The position numbers and the translations under genes were made by a program. From Arctopsyche grandis (taxonomy: Eukaryota; Arthropoda; Insecta; Trichoptera; Hydropsychidae), in contig NC_135362.1 in assembly GCF_051622035.1 (NCBI RefSeq), positions 6,141,501-6,205,500 on the forward strand: 64,000 nt of DNA. The letters run 5' to 3'. Under the pieces are notes generated by a model that did no database searches, was not told the DNA's origin, and was given only the letters and a program-made list of their open reading frames with translations. Shown here piece by piece: positions 12,110 to 21,790 of this stretch; positions within the stretch are counted from its first letter, which is position 1; the number at the start of each line of letters is the position of its first letter.

Positions 12110-12670
12110 AGTACAAATAGATGTACATTTGTAAAAAAGTCTAACTTTCAAAGCAAAGACTCCTAAGGATATTATGTATTCCTCATCAAAACCTCTATGA
12201 TTCGAATTAATCATTACGAAATAAAAACAGTTAACGGATTATTGCGCAATTTGCGACAATCGTTGCTATAAAAATCGCGAATACAGAATATCTGCCACTC
12301 GAGTTCTCGTTAGTACAATATTTCGGATGGATTCAGATGGAGTTTTTGGGTGCCAGATGTTCCAGATTTATCACCGAACCATAAAAACATTGAGCAATAT
12401 CAACAAAAATTTTTGCGGGAAGCACCTTGTATACGTGCCACACATATACGAGAAAGAGATAAAGACCATTTAGTACGCTACGCTCAACGGTCAGTGTGTG
12501 AATGATATCCGCCTTAGAATGACGGCTCTGTTTCAGACGTTATTTTACTCGTTTCTTGCACTTATTTTACATAATTCGACATTTTTTAGAGGTAATTCCA
12601 ATAATTAACCTTGCACATTGTGCATTATTTTAGCTTAAAACGCACATTTTCAACGGAACGCACAGTAGCT
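12110..12670 (+). repeat. Dispersed element paired inverted with 44490..44770
   Basis: Contains CATCAAAACCTCTATGATTC (about 12184), CTGTTTCAGACG and TTTCTTGCACTTATTTTA (about 12550), whose complements occur in reversed order at 44500-44720. A sub-block at 12265..12384, with ATCGCGAATAC and CTGCCAGATGTTCC-like words, belongs to the repeat at 17925..18125 and 35632..35850. Confidence 0.6.
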
Positions 12671-12689
12671 ATCGGATATTTTTAGTACA

Positions 12690-13610
12690 GTAAGGGCGAA
12701 AACACACTGAATAGTACGGAACGTCACGTCCTTAGCTCCACGCTGTGGCAGTGGGTATTCCCCAAACCGATTTCGGGTGTAGTAGGACGTTCATATGTTT
12801 CTCCTACTTTTTCAAATAAAAATTTCTTCAAATAAAATCACCGTTATTAATCATAGGCAGGCAAGAATAAAATATCACTGAAAACACTTCAGGGAGTAAT
12901 TTTTGGGACTGTATAATATATAGGCTAGGGGTGCTGCGTTTTTTCGCATGTTTAACCCTTTGAGTGCTGACGTCTTTTCTGTTGAAAACCCGCCACGCTG
13001 AAAATATCACCAACATTTCCAACTAGAATTATTTACAAATCCAATAGAAAACAGGTATAAAAAAATTGAAGCTAATTCAACCAAACCGCCTAGATAACTA
13101 CCGCCGAGGATTTAGAGTTTTGTAAAGGTGTGTTTAGACTCTCTTATATATCTTACAACAATATAAAATAAACAAAGTCTATTAATGAATGTATTTTTCC
13201 AAAACTAGTTCCATCTTCTTCATTGTTGTTAAATTGTAATGCTCACAATCTAAATGCCAAGTCACAGAATAAAATACTCAGCAGTTAGGGATTTCCACCG
13301 AGAAATTCTGATATGGTTATAAATTCAGAAATTCCGGTGTAAACCAGTCTTTATAAACATTGACACGGATTACACGACCCATATTCAATGCATTTTGTTT
13401 TCAATGCTACCTGGAAAGGCTTAGCGGGTAGTATCCTTGTTTATTTTTTACATACTCCAAAAAACAACGGCCATCGGCGTATTTCAGGCTCATAGGATTG
13501 TTATCAAAACGCCGATCGGCGTTGGTCAGCATTCAAAAGGTTAAAAGTAGATATAAAAAAAACATATTCAATGTACCACTCAGCGTATTTTCACCCTAAA
13601 GCAAGTGTTT
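12690..13610 (+). repeat. Repeat X interrupted by a piggyBac-type MITE
   Basis: Left half 12690..12955 and right half 13541..13610 together match the uninterrupted copy at 21422..21790. Shared words include AAAACACACTGAAT, CAAACCGATTTCGGGTGTAG (with changes) and GGTGCTGC. A partial, diverged copy lies in a STRAD upstream region near 33990..34200. Confidence 0.75.
12956..13540 (+). mobile_element. piggyBac-type MITE, copy 1 (TTAA duplication)
   Basis: Begins CCCTTTGAGTGCTGACG and ends GTCAGCATTCAAAAGG, imperfect terminal inverted repeats, flanked on both sides by TTAA (12952..12955 and 13541..13544). Copies 20872..21421 and 31805..32385 share the body, including ACTACCGCCGAGGATT and CGCCGATCGGCGTTGGTC. 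TTAA duplication is the hallmark of piggyBac. No transposase inside. Confidence 0.9.
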
Positions 13611-13652
13611 AAATAATGCAATACGACATTTAATATTTTAATCTAATTTCAG

Positions 13653-16600
13653 CACCCGTAACGACATCGCCAAAAACACAATATGAACAATTACTACACA
13701 ACCTCCAACATGACAACCGATGGCTACACGAGGTATATTTAAACATCCATTAAATATTTATTTAATACTGGCAAATAAAAATAATCATTCAATTTGTTTC
13801 AGCTGTCGTTGGCCAAGAGGGTGGGCTATTATCGGTTTTCGAGTGACATAGGCAGCGGAAACTTTTCCCAAGTGAAGCTAGCCGTCCATCAGCTGACGCG
13901 TGGTGAATAGCAATACCTATAATAAAACAATCAAATCAAAACGACCCATTAGTAAATAACCGCTGTTGAATTTCAGATAAGGTGGCCATTAAAATTATTG
14001 ATAAGAGTAAGCTAGATAGTAAAACTCGCAAGATGCTAACGCGAGAGATTGCCACCATGGAGGCCGTGCACCATCCGAACATTATAAGGTTGGGATTATT
14101 ATCTTGTAAATCAGATTGCGATTTGTGTTGCAGTTTTATTAACGAATTTGATTTGCAGACTCTTCGAAGTCGTAGAGACGTACAGCAAGATTCATCTGGT
14201 GACCGAGTATGCCGGAGGGGGTGAACTGTTCAATAAGATATCGATGGATGGAAAGCTAGACGAAATGACTGCCAAAAAACTTTTTTTACAAGTAGTACAC
14301 GCTGTGAAGCATATGGTTAGAATGAATTATATTTGTTTATATTTACTAGTGTTGTGCCCGATGACGTATCATCGCATGGGTGTTGGCCATTGATGTATAA
14401 TACACATAGATGGGCCCTGACGTGTGATTTTGGTCGGAGATCTTGTCTTCGCTAACTGAGGGGTGCAGGGGGTTTAACTAGCGGGGAAGTTGGGTTTTTT
14501 TCCCCTACGACGCAGCGGTACCTACCTACCTACTAGAGGTTGTGATTTCTCGACTTTTTTTGATTCTCGAGATTCGAGAATCTCCTTTTCTCGGAATATT
14601 TGAATCTCGAGATTTGAGAATCTTATTTTCTCGAAATATTTGAATCTCGAGAATTCGAGATTTTCTTTTTTTGTTTCTCGAGATTCTCGAGAATTCTCGA
14701 GAAAGTATAATTTTTTTTTTAATATAGTGAATTGCTTTTTTTAGCATATAAACTTGACAACATACAAAAATCAAAAGGACACAAACAATACATATGTATA
14801 TTATATCAGGGGTTTACAACTTTATTAAAGACATAACGAAAGAAAGATATAGAGATACAATAGAAAATTGTCTAAAAAAAAATGTAAAATTATATAAAAA
14901 AAATATCATAAAAGAAGGCATGAAAATAAAATAAAAATATACAAAAGTAATTTAAAATAGTAAAAATAACAATATATAACAAAATAATTTTATAAAATTC
15001 CCAGTGTTACTGGTAGGCTTTGCCCGTATTTTTGTGACCGGGCAAATAATAAAAATACTGACCATATATGCATATTAAAATACCGACTATAAATTGATTA
15101 ATATCTAAGGAATAAATAAATAATAAATCAAAAAATTTTTTTATGTGTGTTAAGTGGGGTCATATTGTCAGTGAAAATATATTTTCACTAGCGTTTTAGT
15201 GATATCATAACCGAATACTTTCGCACTAGTGACTAGTACCTACATGCACATACATATGTATATGTAACTTAAAAATTGTGTGATTTCGTTGTAACATGCG
15301 TATATGTACTTATATGATGACCGAATAATAACTTACCGGACAAATAATAAAAATACTGACATATTATAATACTTCAAAAAATTATTTACGAGTTAATAAG
15401 TATACAAATCAGTCAGTTTATTGAACAAAAACATGTAGTGATAAATTAAGAATATTCTCGATATTTTCGAGATTCTAATAAACGATTTCTCGAGATACGA
15501 GAATCTCGAATTTTCATAGTAAAATATTCTCGAGAAATGAGAATCTCGTAATTTTACAATAAAATATCCTCGAGAAACGAGAATCAAAATTTCTCGAGAA
15601 TTCTCGAGTAATCTCGAGACGAGATTTCTCGATCACAACCTCTACTACCTACTAAGAGAAACTGTGCATGCGCCATGTATTTTGCATGCGCCAAAAGGGA
15701 GACCAGTATAACACGTGAGGGCGGATCTAGTGTATTATACATCAATGGTGTTGGCGTATTAAGTTATTAAATAAAATAAAAAATTAAAAGAAATGTGTCG
15801 GTTCGATCCGCATGCGGTCGAGTTTTTTACATTTTTAATTCATTTTCGGAAATGCGTACGTGCACGCACTAACTAACGCATTGACTTTTATTATCGTCCG
15901 CGATATTTTGATAAAACGATCAAAATAAAATGCTATTTACACAAAAAGACGAGGATGCTGGAATTTCTGCGATAAATCAGCTGTGATCAAATAAGTGCTT
16001 ATTTTTTCTTCAGAAAAAAAATAAAAAAAAGTCGAGAAATCATAACCTCTAACCTGGACCTTGATTAAAAATAATTTATCCAAAGTATTTTTGTAGTGCT
16101 ACCGGTCAGACTTTGATATTTGTGACTCTAAGTCGATCGTTTCTTATCAGAATTTACCAATTTATCTGGTTTCATTGTTGAAACGGTTCCTCATCAAAAT
16201 TGGCAAAATAATTCTACCTACTATTTGTCACCACTATTTAAATATGATTTCAAATCAAGTATGTACAAGTTTAATGCCAAAAATGAGAACCTTTTGTGTT
16301 CATGTACATACATACACCACAAACTTCGAGATTTAGTTCGAGTGGCTAATAACTAATATGTATGTATGTAAAAATAAAAAATAAACCTAACCTAAAAGCA
16401 CGCAAAGGTGCAAACAAAACCTAACCTAATTGTATGCCAACTTTCAAGTAATTTACAGTGAATTTCACAACCGCTTATATTTATACATTATTTTTTTATA
16501 TTTACAGCACAATAAAGGTTTTATACACCGGGATATAAAAGCGGAGAATGTGTTTTACGCATCGCCCACCGTCGTCAAACTCGGCGATTTCGGATTCAGC

Positions 16601-19600
16601 ACTCAATTAATTAACGGTTCGTTTTGTGCAATGATTGCTACGGTTGTAAAAGTTATTCGTTTTACTATACGATGTTATATTGCGCAGGTATGTGGCAACC
16701 TTTGAACACTTTCTGCGGCTCTCCTCCATATGCAGCACCAGAACTCTTCAGGGACGAGAGCTATTTCGGACAATTGGTTGACGTGTGGGCTCTGGGTATT
16801 TTACTGTACTTCATGGTGACGGGCACTATGCCCTTCCGGGCTCACACAGTCACGGCCCTGAAGAATTTCATTCTAGAAGGAAAATATCAGATACCGGGAT
16901 ATGTCAGCGATCAGTGCTGTCATATAATTGGTAATTTTATACAATATAAGATTTGTTTTGGCGTGTATTTAATTGCGGTCTCCGTCACGAGCCCGAATGT
17001 GAAACGCCCGAAAACGCAAAGATCGAAAATCAAAAGATCTTAAGTCGAAATATCAACAAAAAAAAAGGGTGCATTTTAAACGGTACATACTCACTTAATT
17101 TGCGCGAGCAGGATACAACGGGAACAAGAGGAACAGGCTTTTCCTCCCGTATTAATGTGCGCGCGCAGAATAAGGGAGGAAAAGCCTGTTCCTCTTGTTC
17201 CTGTTGTATCCTGCTCGCGCAAATTAAGTGAGTATGTACCGTTTACCATGCACCCTTTTTTATCTTTCGACTTAAGATCTTTCGATTTTCGATCTTTGCC
17301 TTTCGATATTTGCGTTTTCGGGCGTTTCATATTCGGGCCCGTGAGGTAGACCCATTTAATTGAGGCCACTATTTTGATCAGTAAAAAAAAACATTTGGTA
17401 GGTAAAAGCAATGGATTGATCAGTGAGTATAATAAATGATCAGTGGTATCGGGATTGTGTTCGGGATCCAGAACGATGAAATGAAATGCTTGCTCCTCTC
17501 TTTGTCTTACGTTTATTTGTAATTTAAAAGTACACTTTCCTTTGTTGCCCATAAGGTGCGTGCCGACGACTGTTGTGTGTATGAGTGGGTCTTGGGTGAC
17601 TTTCACGTGTCTGGTTACTGAGCGTGAGCATTGCGCCTTATAGAGCATTACACTGAATGGAGGGGGAAGTGGGTCGTAACAGCCATGAATGTCTGTCTGT
17701 CTATCCAATCAGTTGTGTTGATCAGTTGCTATGCGATCAGTTATTAAATAGAATGATAAGTATTTAAATAATATGAGCAGTAATTAAACCAAAATGATCA
17801 GTATATAAAACGAAATTATAAGATTTTAAAATAAATGATCAATTATTAAATTAAACGATCTGTTTTACGCATTCTGACAGATGAAGTAGAGCCAATGTTG
17901 CCATATCGGATCGTTTTCGATGGTTCGGTGATTACTGGTCACAAATTACTCGTCACAAAGTCAATAAAATCTCTATAACGGAACATCTGGCAGCTGAAAA
18001 GTCCATCATACTAACGATAACTATCATAGTAACGAGAACTTGAGTGCCAAATATTGTGTATTCGCGATTTTCATGGCAAAAATTGTCTTTGTGACCACCC
18101 CAATGTGACGAATAGTCCAATTACCGTTTTTTTTCGATAGTGTACTCTCCACCCGCGTGCGTTTCTTTGTTTATGCCAGACCACGCGTTGGTAGAATCTG
18201 ACATTCTCTGGTGTTTTGATTTCTCGCTTTTCTCCTAGACATCGAATTCGGTTTTCAACTGGCCTTATTTCACTTGCTGACGCCACTGGCTTCCTGATTT
18301 TTGTTTTTTCCCTTGGACTGAATTTTTCTCGGATATGTGTTTGACCCGGCTTTAACTTGAACATCGTTCATATACAAATATTGACCCCCTATCCGTTTTT
18401 AACCCCCTCGGTCCTCGCCCGTCGCTCCAGATTAATTTCAGTCTCACTGTCTCAGTTCTCGCGTGTCTGTTTAATTAATAAATACCGATCCTAACAACCT
18501 AATCTTAAATTAATAGGGCCAACCCTAAATTAATCTAACCTAACCTGACCCTTAAATAAATAAGTGTTGGCTGCTAAGATATGTTTTTTTTTGTGAAAAT
18601 ATTGATGAAATAAAACTTAAAAAAAAAGATATTACGACGTGTTTGGATGGATATTACGGTGTGTAGACCATGAGGACAATGGGAATGGACAGTAGCGGGG
18701 CGACGCGCTATCATCCAACTGTCAAAAATCATAATTTCACTGATAGAAAATGCTTTTTGATCAGTATTTAAATAAAATACTGGGGTTTGGTGCATCCGCT
18801 CTAAAATCGCCAGATTAACAGAACGGCAGCTTTAAACGTAATTCTCGTTTTCTCGAATGATAGATTGCACATCAGATGACGAGTAACCTTTCGATGTGCA
18901 CAGATGCAGTTATTAAAACTGAGTTGGATCTTTCTGGCGTGTTTAATAAGGCAAGATTCGGAACTTATCGAATCTTGCCTTATTAAACTCGCCTGAAAGA
19001 TTCAACTCAATTTTAATAATTGCATCTGTGCACATCGAAAGATTACCCGTCATCTGATGTGCAATCTATCATTCGAGAAGATGAGAATTACATTTAAAGC
19101 AGCCGTCAGTTAATCTGTCGTTCAATTCGTCTGGCGATTTTAGAGCGGATGCACCGCATCCAAAATACTGATCAAAAAGGATTATGAATAATTTAACATA
19201 ACAAAAATGAATAGTTTATTGATCGTTTGTCATATTCTACTGATCATTTAGAATACGTTACTGATAAAGTTTTCATTATTTTACTGACCACTTTTGGAAT
19301 TATAAGCTAACCTAATAATTTGTTGCCATTTGATTTTAATATTTGATGACTTTTTAAATGTCGAACCAATTAATTACAAAAATTAATAATTTACTGATCG
19401 TTTATTATATTCTACTGATCATTTAGAATAAGTTACTGATTAAGTTTATAATTAATACTAACCAAATAGTTTGTTTTTAATATGTGATAACTTTTTAAAT
19501 GTCGAACCAATTAATTACTATATATCAAATTATGTCTTCAGAGCATACTTTGATCCAGACACCGAGACAGCGCATGACGATCGACGAAATGCTGGAATGC

Positions 19601-20347
19601 GAATGGTTCCGTCTGCCGCCTTCGCCCCCGATTCCGGACTTATGCCGACGGCGAAAAAACTCCCTGATGGTGCTGGCGACGAAATTCCGCCGAGGATCCA
19701 CACCCCTCGCACCCAGCAACAGAATCACCGACATGAACGACCCTTCCGACCGCAGCAACTACAGAAAATGCTCAACAACCCTACCAGACTCGGCTCTGCG
19801 AAACTTCAGCAGCCGGAACCGAGTCAGCGCCGTCAAAAGCAACGCCAGCCAAGTCAACTCCGACACCATAACGAGCATCGTAGAGGAGAAACAAGCCAAC
19901 GGGGAGGCGAACTCCAACAAAAAGAAACTATCCAAAGGTCAATCGTTCGACGTACAGATGTTGCCGTCGACGAAGCCCTCGGTGATTTTGAAATGTCCCG
20001 ATGGCACTCCCGTGGAGCAGGGTAGGTTTATCATGCTACCGACGTGTACGCACGATCTGACCTTCTTGAATCCGCTCGAGGTGAAGACAAGAGAGAAGCT
20101 CATCCAGTATGGTATCGACTCTAAAATGCTCTGTGATAGTATAGGTATGAATTCGAAGAGTTCCATCATCGGGATATACCGAGTCGTAATGCACAGGGTG
20201 CTCACCGAAGAGTACATCTGGGATAGTCTGAGCGATCCCAGCACGCTCAATAGCAAAGTGCATTGCGATAGAGATAAAGGAAAGCACAGTGATAACGAAA
20301 AGAGAACATTGAAGCAAAGAATTTCGAGAGCATGCGTGTTGCTGTGA
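13653..20347 (+). CDS. NIM1: NIM1-type AMPK-related Ser/Thr protein kinase (5' end missing)
   Basis: Coding exons read as 13653..13732, 13803..13902, 13977..14088, 14159..14315, 16508..16616, 16688..16930 and 19542..20347. All join in phase with GT/AG introns and give 534 residues ending in TGA. The kinase is predicted active: glycine loop GSGNFSQV (~43-50), VAIK Lys (~65), helix-C Glu (~83), HRDIKAEN with Asp ~158, DFG (~176-178), T-loop Thr ~193 in LNTFCGSPPYAAPE. The CGSPPYAAPELFRDE and YFMVTGTMPFRA stretches, AVKHM, and a C-terminal IGIYRVVMHRV segment match vertebrate NIM1 as I remember it. The C-terminal region (267 residues in the last exon) is longer than in mammals. The last four residues, CVLL, form a possible prenylation box. 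Drosophila CG4629 is probably the orthologue. Incoming phase 1 at 13653 shows that at least one upstream exon is missing. Two large introns, 14316..16507 and 16931..19541, are packed with transposons. Confidence 0.93.
14388..15747. mobile_element. 1,360-bp non-autonomous DNA transposon, 8-bp duplication
   Basis: Termini CATTGATGTATAATACAC and its exact complement GTGTATTATACATCAATG. Flanked by the perfect 8-bp direct repeat GTGTTGGC (14380..14387 and 15748..15755). No transposase reading frame. It carries a second, inner inverted-repeat pair made of TCGAGA-rich text (14535..14710 and 15440..15640). An 8-bp duplication fits hAT and a few other superfamilies. Confidence 0.85.
14535..15640. repeat. 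Inner inverted repeats of TCTCGAGA-type satellite text
   Basis: Left arm starts AGAGGTTGTGATTTCTCGA; right arm ends TCTCGATCACAACCTCT. Both arms are full of CTCGAGATTCTCGAGAA-like palindromic words. ACCTACCTACT-type text lies just outside both arms. This may be a separate element nested in the 14388..15747 transposon. A remnant of the same terminus, TCGAGAAATCATAACCTCT, lies at about 16032. Confidence 0.65.
15836..16030 (+). repeat. Dispersed repeat paired with 27682..27900
   Basis: GGAAATGCGTACGTGCACGC, TTTATTATCGTC, GATATTTTGATAAAACG and CACAAAAAGACGAGGATGCT recur in the same order at 27690-27800. Class unknown. Confidence 0.7.
16062..16395 (+). mobile_element. tRNA SINE, 5'-truncated
   Basis: Body from GACCTTGATT onward with TGCTACCGGTCAGACTT, TCGATCGTTTCTTATCAG and CTACCTACTATTTGTCACCA. 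The tRNA head is missing. Inside the fourth recognised NIM1 intron. Confidence 0.75.
16976..17353. mobile_element. Mutator-like foldback element with 9-bp duplication
   Basis: Almost the whole 378 bp is one inverted repeat: the left arm starts GGTCTCCGTCACGAGCCCG, the right arm ends CGGGCCCGTGAGGTAGACC. Flanked by the perfect 9-bp repeat ATTTAATTG (16967..16975 and 17354..17362). Long inverted repeats with a 9-bp duplication fit Mutator-like elements. One arm recurs at 57124..57335, and a related terminus occurs near 63746. Inside the last NIM1 intron. Confidence 0.85.
17354..18788. repeat. Repeat-filled intron: GATCAGT motif array, repeat block, TTAGG-core remnant
   Basis: From 17380 to 17875, words like TGATCAGTAATTAAA recur at irregular spacing. 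17925..18125 is the inverted copy of 35632..35850 (GTGATTACTGGTCACAAATT, ATTTTCATGGCAAAAATT). 18430..18640 is a fragment of the MITE family of 45900..46418 (TTCTCGCGTGT, TGTTGGCTGCTAAGAT). A 97-codon minus frame at 18071..18364 lies partly in repeat and is not called. Confidence 0.65.
18755..19185. mobile_element. Long foldback element (~430 bp)
   Basis: Arms about 200 bp long: TTGGTGCATCCGCTCTAAAA (left) mirrors TTTTAGAGCGGATGCACC (right), and the centre AAGATTCGGAACTTATCGAATCTT is a tight palindrome near 18950-18978. Outer GATCAGTATTT / AAATACTGATC continues the symmetry. A relative is at 40548..40903, and fragments lie at 56005..56095. Degenerate TACTGATCATTT words follow to about 19440. 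Confidence 0.82.
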
Positions 20348-20871
20348 ACGGTTTGATCGACGGATTCTTTAGACGGTTGTGTATTTATTGCATGCGGAAC
20401 CTCCGTGCAGTACACTTTTAACGGTGCAGCTATGAAACTTAACAATTTCTCCTTCGACGTAAGGCTACGTATTTTGCTTTGCAGTTTTATTACCGAAAGC
20501 GATGAAATTGCACGGGAGTCTTATCGGATTTGAATTCCGTTATATATATATTATATACGTATATACGCTGCTGTAAGTTAATTAAATGGTAAGTGAATTA
20601 CTTCAAATAACTTTTCATATCAGATGAAACACGTGATTACATATGATATAAACATATATATCCAATAGTTTCTAAACACAAGCTTGAGAAGACTTTTCTC
20701 AAATATTTGTATGTGTATTGAAAAGACAACTTTTTCCTACCGACTGAAAGTATCATTCCTATGGTTTTTCTTGTGTATTCTTTAGTTGAACGTTTCCCAA
20801 ACTGCTCCATAGGATACGTTTTAATCCATCAACCTAAAATTGTACTGAAATTGACTTTTCACTAATCTTAA
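20348..20871 (+). other. Likely NIM1 3' UTR or downstream DNA
   Basis: Directly after the NIM1 stop. No near consensus poly(A) signal stands out. The first clear AATAAA in this orientation that I noted is near 22691, with two repeats in between. Confidence 0.4.
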
Positions 20872-21421
20872 CCCTTTTGAGTGCTGACGTCTTTTCTGTT
20901 GAAAGCCCACCATGCTGAAAATTTCACCAACATTTCCAACTAGAATTATTTAGAAATCGAATAGAAAGCAGGTATAAAAATTGTAGCTAATCCAAACAAA
21001 CCCTAGATAACTACCGCCGAGGATTTCGAGTTTTGTAAAGGTGTGTTTAGACCCTCTAATATATCTTACAACAATATAAAATAAACAGTCTATTAATGAA
21101 TGTATTTTTCCAAAACTAGTCCGATCTTCTTCATTGTTGTTAAAATGTAATGCTCACAATATAAATGCCAAGTCACAATCTAAAATACTCGGCAGTTAGG
21201 GATTTCCATCGAGAAATTCTGCTATGGTTATAAATTCAGAAATTCCGGTGTAAACCAGTCTTTATAAACATTGACATGGATTACACGACCCATGTCCAAT
21301 GCTACCTGGAAAGGTTTAGCGGGTAGTATTCTTGTTTATTTTTTACATACTCAGAAAACAATGCCCATTGGCGTTGACTTGTTGGTAAAACGCCGATCGG
21401 CGTTGGTCAGCTCTCAAAAGG
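20872..21421 (+). mobile_element. piggyBac-type MITE, copy 2
   Basis: Starts CCCTTTTGAGTGCTGACG after TTAA (20868..20871) and ends GTCAGCTCTCAAAAGG followed by TTAG, probably a mutated duplication. Body as in copies 12956..13540 and 31805..32385. Confidence 0.87.
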
Positions 21422-21790
21422 TTAGGGACGAAAACACACTGAATGGTATGGAACGTCACGTGTCCTTGGCTTCCCGTTGTGACCGTTAACAGTATGTGTT
21501 CCCCGAACCGAATTCGGGTGTAGTTGCACGTGCAGAATGCATATGTTTGAGAAGTCGCACGTATATGCATATCCATTTGCAACCGACAAGTTTCTTCTAC
21601 ATTTCTTCAAAATCGATCGATCACTGTCAAGCAACGATAAAGTATCACTGAAAACACTCCAGGGGGTGATTTTTGGAACTGTGTGTATATGAGCTAAGGG
21701 TGCTGCATTTTTTTCGCATGTTTAAAAGTATCTAAAAAAAAAACACGTACCACTTACCTCTCATTGTGTTTTCGATCTAAAATAGTCTTT
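21422..21790 (+). repeat. Repeat X, uninterrupted copy
   Basis: Matches the two halves of the copy at 12690..13610. At 21717..21730 the text GCATGTTTAAAAGTA contains a single TTAA exactly where copy 1 carries the piggyBac-type MITE, so this is a paralogous empty site. Confidence 0.8.

Larger units (their letters stand above)
14347..15835 (+). repeat. Repeat G, interrupted by a 1.36-kb element
   Basis: Left piece 14347..14387 (ACTAGTGTTGTGCCCGATGA) and right piece 15748..15835 (AAGTTATTAAAT, GGTTCGATCCGCATGCGGTC) together match uninterrupted copies at 27974..28090 and 53851..53970. The GGTTCGATCC near the end resembles a pol III B box, so a SINE-like origin is possible. Confidence 0.75.

Noticed and set aside
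17091-17708. 205-codon minus-strand frame
   Set aside because: It runs through one arm of the Mutator-like foldback and a mirror frame exists in the other arm and at 57132; repeat-derived.
18071-18364. 97-codon basic protein frame (-)
   Set aside because: Overlaps the dispersed repeat 17925..18125 and has no recognisable domain.
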